Source of the DNA: Cycas panzhihuaensis
Lineage: Eukaryota; Cycadophyta
Direction of reading: 5' to 3'
Assembly (NCBI GenBank): GCA_023213395.1
Contig: CM041465.1
Coordinates: 82,281,741-82,345,740, forward strand
Length of the DNA stretch: 64,000 bases
Shown here in pieces: positions 1 through 10,678 of the stretch (position 1 is its first letter; every line of letters begins with the position of its first letter). A program made the translations under genes and the position numbers. Under the pieces are notes generated by a model. That model saw only the letters and a list, made by a program, of their open reading frames with translations. It was not told where the DNA came from and did not search any database.

Positions 1-3000
1 TGTTGGTATTATAATAAGACCGGTCACCTCAAGAAGGATTGTTACAAAAGGAAGGAGTTCTAGAAAAAGGAAGATCATGCCAAGGAGGCAAATCAGGTGG
101 ACTCAAATCAAGGTATGGATGATGATGTCTTGGTTGCTTATAATGTTTCTTATTATCACCATGGCTGGTTATTAGATTCAGGTGCTTTGCACCACATGTG
201 TCCACACAAGAGTTGGTTCTCATCATACTAACCTCTTGATGGTGGTGATGTGCTTATGAGAAATGAAGTTTCTTATAACAGAGTGGGCATTGGTAGCATC
301 AAAATTAAGATGTTCAATGGGGTAGTCAGAACATTAACTAAGGTTAGACATGTACCTGATTTAAAAAGGAATCTAATTTCCTTGGGTGAATTAGGTTCGA
401 GTGGTTTTAAGCATACAGGTTATGAAGGAGTCCTAAAGGTGTCAAAGGACGCCTTGGTTATTATGAAAGCCTTAAAGAAATGAAATCTTGACATTTTAGT
501 GGGAAGTACAGATGTTAGCCAAGCAGCTACAGCATCAAAGACTACAGAAGATCTAGCTCAGTTATGGCATCAGAGACTTGGGCACATGAGTGAGAAATGA
601 CTTAAGGTGCTGATAAACCGTAAGTTATTTCTTAACTTGTAGCTTTCAGATTTGGCTTTTTGTAAACATTGTATTTTTAAAAAGGAGTGTAGAGTCAGGT
701 TTAAAGTAGGGAGTCACACTAGTAAAGGCGTTCTAGATTATATACATTCAGATGTATGGGGACCAACCCCTAAAATATCTTGTGGAGGATTATTGTATTA
801 TGTCACATTTATAGATGATTTCTCCAAGAAGGTATGGGTCTATTTTTTGGAAGGAAATCTGAAGTTTTTAGTGTGTTTAAGCAGTTCAAGGCTCTAGTTG
901 AGAATAGTACTGGTAAGACAATCAAATGTTTAAGAACTAACAATGGAGGTGAGTTCAAGTCCTTGGAGTTTGAGAACTATTGGAGAGAAGTTGGGATCAA
1001 AAGACACAATACCACTAGCTATACTCCGCTGTAAAATGGCATTGCTGAGCACATGTATAGGACATTCTTGGAAAGAGCAAGAAGCATGCTAAGTAATGTA
1101 AGAGTGGAGCAAGGCTTGTGGGCAGAAGCTATTCAAACTGCTTGCTATCCGGTAAATAGGTCACCATCACTTGCAATAGATTACAAGATTCCTGAAGAGG
1201 TATGGACTGAACATCCATGTGATTATTCAAATTTAAAATTTTTTGGTTATGATGCTTATGCCTGGACTGACAAAAGTAAATGTTCAAAGTTAGACCCAAA
1301 ATCCAAGAGGTATATCTTTGTTGTTTATGGTGATAAGGATGGTGTGAAAGGATACAGGTTGTGGGATCATAATACCCATAAAATCACCATTAACAGAGAT
1401 GTTGTATTTGATGAATATCCCTTTGTAAAATCAAACAGTGGAGAAGTTGAAATGAAACAGGTGCAGCAAGCTGAACATCAATAAGTTAAGTTTGAAATGC
1501 AGCCATTTGTAGAATCAGAAGAATAGGAAGATCTTTCTGAAGATGAATCTACAACAAATTTATAGGAGTATGTAGATACTCCTCTACCAATAGTTAGAAG
1601 ATCTACATGAGTCAGTCATCCACCTGATAGGTATAGCCTGTCTACTTCTATTGCTTTGGTTTCTAATGATGGTGAGCCTACATATTTTCAGGAATCAGTA
1701 GATGATATCCATGGTGAGAAGTGGAAAAGGCCTATGCAGGAAGAGATAGATGCTTTGAAGAAAAATAATTCATGGAACTTGTTAGAACTTCCACATGGCA
1801 GGAAGACTATTAGTTGCAGGTGGGTTTTTAAAAAGAAAACAGATGTTGATGAAAAGGTTGATAAATATAGGGTAAGACTGGTGGCTAAAGGTTTTGCACA
1901 AAAAGCAGGTATTGACTTTCATAAGATCTTTTCACCAGTTGTCAAACTTGTTTCAATTCGAGTGTTGTTAGCATTGGTAGCTTCTCTCGATTTGGAGTTG
2001 GAGTAGTTAGATGTAAAAACATCTTTTTTACATGGAGATTTAGATGAGGAGATCTATATGGATCAACCAAAAGGGTTCGTACAAGATGGTAGGAAAAGAC
2101 TTATTTGTAGGCTCAGGAAATCATTGTATGGCCTGAAGCAATCACCCAGGCAGTGGTACAAGAATTTGATGCCTTCATAGAGAGCTAAAATTTCAAAAGA
2201 AGTGAGTATGATCATTGTGTTTACTTTAAATTTATGGACAATGGCTTATTCATTATCTTGGTATTATATGTTGATGACATACTGGTTGCAAGCAAGAGCA
2301 TGGAAGAAATCAATAAGCTAAAGGCTCAATTGGCTAGGACTTTTGATATGAAGGATTTAGGAGCTTCAAAACAAATCATAGGCATGGAGATACACAGAGA
2401 CAGGAAAAATGGTAAGCTATGGTTATCATAGTAGAAATATGTAGAAAAGGTGCTAGCCAAGTTTGGTATGGTAAATGTGAAACCAGTGAGTATCCCATTG
2501 GCTTCCCACTTCAAGCTTTCTTCGAATATGAGTCCTAGTAGTGAAAAAGAAAAGGCTTATATATCTTGTGTGTCTTATACGAGTGCAGTAGGAAGTTTGA
2601 TGTATGCCATGGTATGTACAAGACCTGATATTTCACATGCAATCAGTGTAGTTAATAGGTTTAAGGAAAATCCAGGGAGAGAACATTGGGATGCAGTGAA
2701 ATGGGTGCTTCGATATTTGAGAGGCACAAATGAATATTGCATCACCTTTGGAGGTATAGGTAATCAGGTTTGTAGATATGTTGATTCAGACTTTGTAGGA
2801 GATTTAGACAAAAGAAGGACTACTTTAGGTTATGTTTTCACTCTTGTAAATGGTCCAGTTAGCTGGATGTCCAAATTGCAGAGCATAATTGCATTGTCAA
2901 CTACGGAAGTTGAATATGTTGTTGCAGCACATGCTTATAAAGAAGAAATTTGGTTACAGGGTCTATTTATTGAGCTTGGAAGGAGATAGGAAAATATAAA

Positions 3001-3232
3001 GTTATTTTGAGATAGTTAAAGTGCCATTTACTTAGCCAAGAATCTGGCTTATCACAGTAGAACAAAGCATATTGCTCTTAAGTACCATTTTGTTAGATAG
3101 GTTGTGGAAGCAGGTGGAGTGGCACTTGAGAAGATTCACACTAATCAAAATTATGCTGATATATTCACAAAACCAGTACCAGTAGAGAAGTTAAAATGGT
3201 GTTTGACTTCTCTTGGCTTGTAGAAAAGATGA
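1..3232 (+). pseudogene. Copia copy A, degenerate gag-pol remnant (5' end outside window)
   Basis: Polyprotein remnant of a Ty1/copia retrotransposon, entered in the gag zinc knuckle. Order seen: zinc knuckle (1-60, second Cys now Tyr, giving CWYYNKTGHLKKDC), protease with intact DSG (about 175-198), GAG-pre-integrase (LWHQRLGHMSE, about 560-595), integrase core (SDVWGP..., FIDDF, about 750-830), reverse transcriptase with intact YVDD (about 2269-2280), and RNase H (DSDFVGD, STTEVEY) ending in a TGA at 3230-3232. The order protease-integrase-RT-RNase H defines copia. The frame is broken by many stops, including 229 (TAA where copy B has CAA), 481 (TGA), 640, 1032, 1482, 1524, 1563, 1608, 2429 and 2432. 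It is non-functional as it stands. Six of these stops recur in copy B. Confidence in family and domains is high. Confidence 0.93.
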
Positions 3233-3269
3233 TGAAGGGTCTAGGAAAGGTACCAGGTAAATTGTTGTC

Positions 3270-3280
3270 AAGGTGGAGAT
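3270..3280 (+). other. Polypurine tract of copia copy A
   Basis: AAGGTGGAGAT lies directly before the TGTTG start of the LTR. This is the normal place and composition for the plus-strand primer of a copia element. Copy B has lost the equivalent sequence. Confidence 0.85.
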
Positions 3281-3925
3281 TGTTGGATATTGTGACAACA
3301 ACTGTTTAAGGCTACAATTTTGGCATGTTTTCGGCGTGGTTTCCCCCATAATCTTTCTCGAGAGGTTTCAAGGGGGTCGAGAGCCCCCCTTAGCCAGGGG
3401 TGCAGGGGGTATTGAATGCCCCCCACTAAGAGGGGGTTCGGGGGTGATAGCCCCTGACCTGAAAAATTGGTCCTGTGAACCTTATTAAAATGTAAAGAGA
3501 ATCAGGGTTATTCGATATAAATAACCTAGATTCTATGATTGAAATTCATGCCATGGATGTCCCTCTCATGTAGCCCGTTTTAGGGATTTTCTTATTAGAT
3601 GTTGAATGTAATGTGATGTACTGTGATGAGGGTGGCGGCTAGTTATTGTTCTTGAGAGCATTCTGCTACTGAGATATATTATTTCTCCATTCTAAAACAA
3701 TAAAGATCGATACCTTTCCTGTGTGGATGTTTCCCTAGCACACTACTAGGATTTTACCATGTTATATCAGGTGCATATATGATGTTTAGCTTGTATATTG
3801 ATGTTATTGTATTATCTCTATTTTTAGAACTTGCATGTTAAATCTTAGTTTTGATTCCTGTTACTAGTTATAAAATAGTTCAGATCTTATGGCGATTTAA
3901 GGTTTTGGACCTTATATTCTCAACA
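3281..3925 (+). repeat. Copia LTR shared by copies A and B (645 bp)
   Basis: Begins TGTTGGATAT and ends TCTCAACA, so TGTTG/CAACA form a 5-bp terminal inverted repeat. It is preceded by a polypurine tract and followed by a primer-binding site, so it serves both as 3' LTR of copy A and 5' LTR of copy B. It contains a GC-rich block with runs of C and G (about 3365-3460), unlike its AT-rich surroundings, then a TATA box and a poly(A) signal. The last 135 bases match B's remnant 3' LTR (8031-8165) with about 12 mismatches by hand count. Confidence 0.92.
3516..3523 (+). promoter_or_regulatory. TATA box in copia LTR
   Basis: TATAAATA lies in the middle of the LTR downstream of the GC-rich block, where the U3 core promoter of a copia element is expected. 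An AATAAA at 3699-3704 further down fits the polyadenylation signal. Function is inferred from position only. Confidence 0.6.
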
Positions 3926-3927
3926 AG

Positions 3928-3940
3928 CGGTATCATAGCC
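3928..3940 (+). other. Primer-binding site of copia copy B
   Basis: CGGTATCATAGCC starts two bases after the LTR end and matches the usual plant initiator-Met tRNA primer site (TGGTATCAGAGCC) with two changes. It marks the start of copy B's internal region. Confidence 0.82.
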
Positions 3941-3997
3941 ACTTTTTATTTTGCAGCGAGTTTGTGAAGGTTTTGGTGTCAACTTTTCTACACCAAA

Positions 3998-6900
3998 ATG
4001 GCAAAACTAGTAGGTGCAAAGTTCATGGTGGAGAAATTTAATGGCAAGAACAACTTCGAGTTGTAGAAGCTAAAAGCGCATGATATTCTTGTACAGCAGG
4101 GTTTGTACAAAGCCCTTATAGGCAAATTGAAGAAACCCACAAGGATGGACGATGATGATTGGGATGACTTAGACAAAAAGGTACTTAGCTGTCTGATTGT
4201 GCTTGGCAGATGAAGTCTTGTTTAACATCGCAGGGGAAGAGACAACAGTAGGATTATGGACCCGATTAGAAGGCCTGTATATGACCAAATTAGTAATGAA
4301 TCAAATCTACCTAAAGAGGCAACTGTACTCATTACAGATAAAGGAAGGTACAAAAATTACTGACCATTTAAATGTTTTCATTGCTCTTATTTATCAGTTG
4401 ACTAGTATCGATGTTAAAATTGAGGATGAGGACAAGGTTATTACCTTATTATGCTCATTAACCAAATCATGAGATAATATTGTCACCTCAATTCGTTTTA
4501 GTACTACAGATGTATTTAATTATGATTCTCTTATGAGTGCTTTGCTAATGGAAGAAGTACGGAGGAAATCTAGTTTTGAAACCTCCACACTAGAAGCCAT
4601 GACAGTATGGGGTAGAACGTTTGAGAGAGGACAAAACTCTAGGGATACATCGAGGTCCAAGTCAAAGAGCAAAAAGAGTAAGCTCAGGTGTTGGCATTGT
4701 AATAAGACTGGTCACCTCAATAAGGATTATTACAAAAGGAAGGAGTTCCTGAAAAAGGAAGATCCTACCAAAGAGGCGAATCAGGTCAACTCAAATCAAG
4801 GTATAGATGATGATGTCTTGGTCGCTTGTAATGTTTCTCATTATTACCATGACTGGTTATTAGATTTAGGTGCTTCGCACCACATGTGTCCACACAAGAG
4901 TTGGTGTTCATCATACCAACCTCTTGATGGTGGTGATGTGCTTATGGGAAATGAAGTTTCTTGTAAGACAGTAGGCATTGGTGGCATTAGAATTAAGATG
5001 TTTGATGTGGTAGTCAGAACATTAACTGAGGTTAGACATGTACCTGATTAGAAAAAGAATCTAATTTCCTTGGGTGAATTAGATTTGGGTGGTTTTAAGT
5101 ATACAGGTCATGAAGGAGTCCTAAAGGTGTCAAAGGGTGCCTTGGTTGTTGTGAAAGCCTTAAAGAAAGGAAATCTTTACATTGTAGTGGGAAGTATAGA
5201 TGTCAGCCAAGCAGCTACAACATCAAAGACTATAGAAGATCCAGCTCAGTTATGGCATTAGAGACTTGGGCACATGAGTGAGAAAGGACTTAAGGTGCTG
5301 ATAAACCGTAAGTTGCTTCCTAACTTGTAGCTTTCAGATTTGGCTTTCTGTAAACATTATATTTTTGGAAAGGAGTGTAGACTCTGGTTTAAAGTAGGGA
5401 GTCACACTAGTAAAGGCATTCTAGATTACATACATTTAGATGTATGGGGACTAGCCCCTAAAATATCTTGTGGAGGATCATTGTATTATGTCACATTTAT
5501 AGATGATTTGTCTAGGAAGGTATGGGTCTATTTTTTCAAAGGAAATCTGAAGTTTTCAGTGTGTTTAAGCAGTTCAAGGCTCTAGTTGAGAATAGTACTG
5601 GTAAGACAATCAAATATTTAAGAACTGAAAATGGTGGTGAGTTCAAGTCCTTGGAGTTTGAGAACTATTGCAAAGAAGATGGGATCGAAAGACACAAGAC
5701 CACTAGCTATACTTCGCAGTAAAATGGCATTGTTAAGCACATGAAGAGGACACACTGGGAAAGAGCAAGAAGCATGCTAAGTAATACAGGAGTGGAGCAT
5801 GGCTTGTGGGAAGAAGCTGTTCAAACATCTTGTTATCTGGTAAACAAGTCACAATCACTTGCAATATATTGCAAGATTCCTGAGGAGGTATGGATTGGAC
5901 ATCCATGTGATTATTCAAATTTAAAATTTTTTTGTTGTGATACTTATGCCTGGACTGACAAAAGTAAACATTCAAAGTTAGACCTAAAATCCAAGAGGTA
6001 TATCTTTGTTAGTTATGGTGATAAGGATGGTGTGAAGGGATACAGGTTATGGGATCCTACTGCCCACAAAATCACCATTAACAGAGATGTTGTATTTGAT
6101 GAATCTCCCCTTATAAAATCAAATAGTGGAGAATTTGAAATAAAACAGGAGCAGCAAGCTGAACGTCAACAAGTTAAGTTTGAAATACAGCCATCTGTGG
6201 AGTCAGAAGAATAAGAGGATCTTTATGAAGATGAATCTGTAACAGATTTATAGGAGTATATGGACACTCCTCTGCCAACAGTTAGAAGATCTACATGAGT
6301 CAGTCATCCACCTGATAGGTACATCCCACCTACTTCTATTGCTTTGGTTTCTAATGATGGTGAGCCTACATGTTTTCAGGAAGCAGTAGATGATATCCAT
6401 GGTGAGAAGTAGAAAAGGGCTATGTAGGAAGAGATAGATGCTTTGAAGAAAAATAATTCATGGGACTTGGTAGAACTTCCACATGGAAGGAATACTGTTG
6501 GTTGTAGGTGGGTTTTCAAAAAAAAAAATAGATGTTGATGGAAAGGTTGATAAATACAGGGCAAGACTGGTGGCTAAAGGTTTTGCACAGAAAGCAGGTA
6601 TTGATTTTCATGAGATCTTTTCACCAGTTGTCAAACTTATTTCAATTCAAGTGTTGTTAGCATTGGTAGCTTCTCTCGATTTGGAGTTGGAGCAGTTAGA
6701 TGTAAAAATATCTTTTCTACATAGAGATTTAGATGAGGAGATCTATATGGATCAATTTGGAGTTGGAGCAGTTAGATGTAAAAACATCTTTTCTACATGG
6801 AGATTTAGATGAGGAGATCTATATGGATCAACTAGAAGGGTTTGTACAAGATGGTAGGAAAAGACTTGTTTACAGGCTCAGGAAATCATTGTATGGCCTT

Positions 6901-7998
6901 AAGCAATCACCCAGGTAGTGGTACAAGAAGTTTGATGTCTTCATGGAGAGCCAAAATTTTAAAAGAAGTGAGTATGATCATTGTGTTTACTTTAAATTTA
7001 TGGACAATGGCTTATTCATTATCTTGGTATTAGATGTTGATAACATGCTGGTTGCAAGTAAGAGAATGGAAGAAATCAATAAGCTAAAGGCTCAATTGGC
7101 TAGGACTTTTGATATGAAGGATCTAGGAGCTACAAAATAAATCTTAGACATGGAGATATACAGAGATAGGAAAAATTGTAAGCTATGGTTATCACAGTAG
7201 AAATATGTGGAGAAGGTGCTAACCAGGTTTGGTATGGCAAATGTGAAACCAGTGAGTATCCCATTAGCTTCCCACTTCAAGATTTCTTCGAATATGAGTA
7301 CTAGTAGTGAAGAAGAAAAGGCTTATATGTCTTGTGTGCCTTATGCCAATGCAGTAGGAAGTTTGGTGTATGACATGGTATGTACAAGACCTGATATTTC
7401 ACATGTAGTCAGTGTAGTTAGTAGGTTTATGGAAAATCTAGGGAGAGAATATTAGGCTACAGTGAAATGGGTGCTTCGATATTTGAGAGACACAAATGAC
7501 TACTACATCACCTTTGGAGGTACAGGTAATCAGGTTTATAGATATGTTGATTTAGACTTTATAGAAAATTTAGACAAAAGAAGGTCTACTTCAGGTTATG
7601 TTTTCACTCTTACAAATGGTCCAATTAGTTGGATGTCTAAATTATAGAGCATAATTGCACTGTCAACTGCAAAAGTTAAATATGTTGCTACAACATATGC
7701 TTATAAAGAAATAATCTAGTTACAGGGTCTATTGGTTGAGCTTGGAAGGAGACAGGAAAATATAAAGGTATTTTATGGCAGTCAAAGTGCCATTTACTTA
7801 GCCAAAAATCTAGCTTATCATAGTAGAACAAAGCATATTGCTCTTAAGTACTATTTTGTTAGACAAGTTGTGGAAGCAGGTGGAGTGGCACTTGAGAAGA
7901 TTCATACCAATCAGAATTATGCTGATATATTCACAAAACCAGTACCAGTAGAGAAGTTCAAATGGTGTTTGACTTCTCTTAGATTGCAGAAAAGATGA
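3998..7998 (+). pseudogene. Copia copy B, near full-length degenerate gag-pol
   Basis: Complete but broken copia polyprotein. The gag start (MAKLVGAKF) is taken at 3998, 58 bases after the primer site. A frameshift near 4195 separates gag halves, and a TGA at about 4471 follows. The zinc knuckle (4689 on, CWHCNKTGHLNKDY) has its last Cys changed to Tyr. The protease motif reads D-L-G instead of D-S-G. Integrase and GAG-pre-integrase follow as in copy A. In the RT the YVDD box reads D-V-D-N (7033-7044), losing a catalytic Asp, and a 76-bp tandem duplication (6680-6831) shifts the frame. RNase H has K where copy A keeps E in the STTE motif. It ends at TGA 7996-7998. Enzymatically dead by several independent lesions. 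Confidence 0.93.
6680..6831 (+). repeat. 76-bp tandem duplication inside copy B RT
   Basis: Units 6680-6755 and 6756-6831 differ at only two bases. Copy A has a single unit. At both variable bases unit 2 matches copy A, so unit 1 carries the later C-to-T and G-to-A changes. A unit of 76 is not divisible by three, so the duplication breaks the RT frame. Confidence 0.93.
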
Positions 7999-8030
7999 TG
8001 AAGGGTCCAGGAAAGGTACTGGGTAAATTG

Positions 8031-8165
8031 TTGTATATTGATGTTATTGTATTATCTTTGTTTTTAGAGCTTGCATGTTAAATCTTAGTTTTGATTCCTG
8101 TTTCTAGTTGCAAAATAGTTTAGATCTTGCGGAGATTTAAGGTTTTGAACCTTGTATTCTCAACA
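8031..8165 (+). repeat. Truncated 3' LTR of copia copy B (135 bp)
   Basis: Aligns without gaps to the last 135 bases of the 3281-3925 LTR and ends CAACA. The polypurine tract and the first 510 LTR bases are missing. The junction shares TTGT between the two parent sequences, as in a microhomology-mediated deletion. Confidence 0.9.
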
Positions 8166-9380
8166 GTTAGGTCACGCATTTGGACCACTACTAGGCAATA
8201 CTTCCTTATGGATGAAGTATTATACAAGAGATCCTTTAACGGGATCCTCCTCTGTTGCATCACTCCTGATGAAGTGGACCATATACTCTATGAATACCAC
8301 CATGGTATTTATGGGGGCCACTTTGGCGGCCAATCCATAGCTTAGAGGATCCTTCGTATAGGCTATTATTAGCCGTCCCTCTTTAAGGATGCCCATGCCA
8401 ACGCCTTGAGATGTCGACGATGCCAAGAGCATGCCAACATCACCCACGTACGTTCCAAGGCTCTTCATCCCATCATATCTCCATGGCCCTTCGCCTAATG
8501 GGGTTTAGACCTTATTAGGGCTATATCACTGCCCTCTTCATCATAGCACAAGTTCATCTTGACTACCACGGAGTACTTTACAAAGTAGGTAGAAGTAATC
8601 CCTTTGTTTACTACCCCTAGTAAGACGATAGCCACCTTTGTCTACCATCATATCATTTGCTGCTTTGTAATTCCAGATGTCTTGATCACAAACAATGGAA
8701 CTCCTTTTTGTAATAAGGAGATGGATGAACTTTGTGAGAAATTCAAAATCTCTCACAAAACCTCTTCTCCTTATTACCCCCAGGCAAATGGTCAGGTTGA
8801 ATCATTTAATAAAACTCTCATCAACATCCTAAAGAAAGCCATTACTCAATCTCAAAGAGATTGGCACCTCTAGCTCCCTTCTGCCCTATGGGTCTATTAT
8901 ACCTCTATCCGTGCAGCTACAGGAATGACTATGTTCTCCCTAGTCTACAAGACCGAGGTGGTACTCCCATTGGAAGTGGAGATCCCCTCTCTATGAGTTT
9001 CTCTTTGAGGTCTTACTAATGAGGAGTCTGCTCATCAGGCTCACCTCTTAGATCTCAAAGCTTTGGACGAGAGACATTTAGCCACTTACTAGAATAACCT
9101 CACATCTAAAGCCCACTCGTAAAGGACTTATGATAAACGCCTCCGTTCTCATCCTTTATATCCCAGGGACCAAGTCCTCAAGCTAGAATATCTTCACGGC
9201 CACTTGACCAAATTTAGACCCAAATGGGTTGGTCCCTTTATCGTTCTCAAGAGTCTCGATAACGGTGCCTATAGGATCGCCACCCTAGAGAGCCTTGAAT
9301 TTGAGAAAGTCGTTAACGGGAAATTCCTCAAAAAATTCTATGCACGATCTCTTCGTCGTCTTTTCCACGCTCTGAAATGA
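8166..9380 (+). pseudogene. Ty3/gypsy integrase remnant
   Basis: Translated with several in-frame stops this reads as the C-terminal part of a Ty3/gypsy polyprotein. It starts in the H2C2 zinc-binding domain (LYKRSFNG, then YHHGIYGGHFGG about 8310-8335, then CRRCQEHAN about 8412-8440). The rve core follows with a conserved-looking VIPDVLITNNGTPFCN (about 8670-8715) and SPYYPQANGQVESFNK (about 8767-8814). A GPY/F-like tail (HLTKFRPKWVGPFIV, about 9200-9245) ends at TGA 9378-9380. The catalytic-Asp position reads N (ITNNG). It starts abruptly where copy B's LTR ends, so the copia block is inserted in, or recombined with, a gypsy element. Stops at about 8499, 8994 and 9007 show decay. Confidence 0.9.
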
Positions 9381-10678
9381 GCCTAAACTACAATCCTAAG
9401 TGCATTCCTATTCCTCCTAGCCACAAGCAGGATGGCAGCTTGGGGTGGCTTCCTAGTTCCTTTCGGGTTCCTCCCACGGAACCCCTTGTTCCCCTTCCTC
9501 TCAGGACCTTGTCTTCCTACTTAGGCATATCCCCCAATTAGGATGACGCATTGGAGTATCATTACTTCCTTGTCATTGGTGCTTCCTTTGCATATTCCGC
9601 TATGCTCCTCTATGGACATGTGTGCCATCCTATCTCTTAGCCCCACGTGCCTCTATTCCCGCTGCTCATGGTGATCGTGTGTACCCCCGCTAGGAATATG
9701 GCCCTACATGAAAGGAAGTGTGTATAACTCAAACAAATATCATAGCACCAAAATCATATAACAATCAACTCAAAATATCATCAACCATGTCCTCGTGCAT
9801 CCGTGCACCCTCATACACATACATATATAAACATGGAAACAAATATACATCATCCATCACATATCATTATACACATCATACATCAAATGGGGTATCAATC
9901 ATCCCGTCTATATATATAAAATAGTCATCATGTGTCATATCATACAACTGGTATGGTACATCATCCGTGGGAAGCTAGAGTCCTTGTAGGGAGGAGTATA
10001 ATCATGTGGTAATATATGGCGACCCCCTGGAGGTTCGTGCTTTCCCCTCATCAGATCAAGACTCCTACTCTGCTCTACTACTGCCCTGCCCCTAAGGCAT
10101 CATCTCCTGGCCTATGTGATCCCTCTCTTAAGGACCACATGCCTCTTAGGCTCCTCCTGTGCCTCTGGGAGCTCTCCACCTCGTTCCCCTTGTCTCGTGG
10201 CCTCTTAGGGGTCGTCGTCACCGTGTGTGTATAGGTCCTGCTCTGCGATGACCTCGAGGCCACCTCGTCCACCAGTCGATTGTATCAAGCCTGGATACGA
10301 TCTCGATCTCCCTCTACTCCTCAGAGCCTCTCCTCCATCCCTCGGAGACGCTCCTCCATCGCTGCCATCTGGATGCGAGTCTTGGCATCGCCTTTAGCAC
10401 CTCCCTAAGGCTCAGTTCATGTACCCTACCTCGTAGAGCATCGCTCTCGGCCCACTTCTCATCCAGCTCCACCTATAGGTGTCCCGCACATGCCTCGTGC
10501 TCCTAGGACTCTACTATCTAGACATCACTCACCTTCACCAATGGGGCGAATGTCGTTGTGTGTGCACCTGCCGATCTGGGATCATCTCCGGCCTAGATGG
10601 GAGGTTGCCCCTCTGTGTAGGCCTGGGGGAACATCTCCTAGACTACCACCTCCACCAATCTCTAGATCTCTACCATAC
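9381..10678. other. Non-coding, GC-richer gypsy downstream region
   Basis: Lies between the gypsy integrase stop and the antisense PMD-like frame. I see no supported gene in it. Compositional bias (C-rich on the plus strand) is like that of the flanking gypsy-derived DNA, so it is probably part of the same element's 3' region. Confidence 0.4.

Noticed and set aside
3273-3488. 71-codon frame over the LTR start
   Set aside because: Spans the polypurine tract/LTR boundary and the GC-rich block; not conserved in position with any element protein.
29-7998. Alternative genetic code (TAG/TAA read as Gln)
   Set aside because: Gln-to-stop changes are common, but TGG-to-TAG, CGA-to-TGA and GGA-to-TGA also occur, and catalytic residues are lost too. 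The pattern is decay, and clean frames elsewhere (for example in Copia-1) use normal stops.
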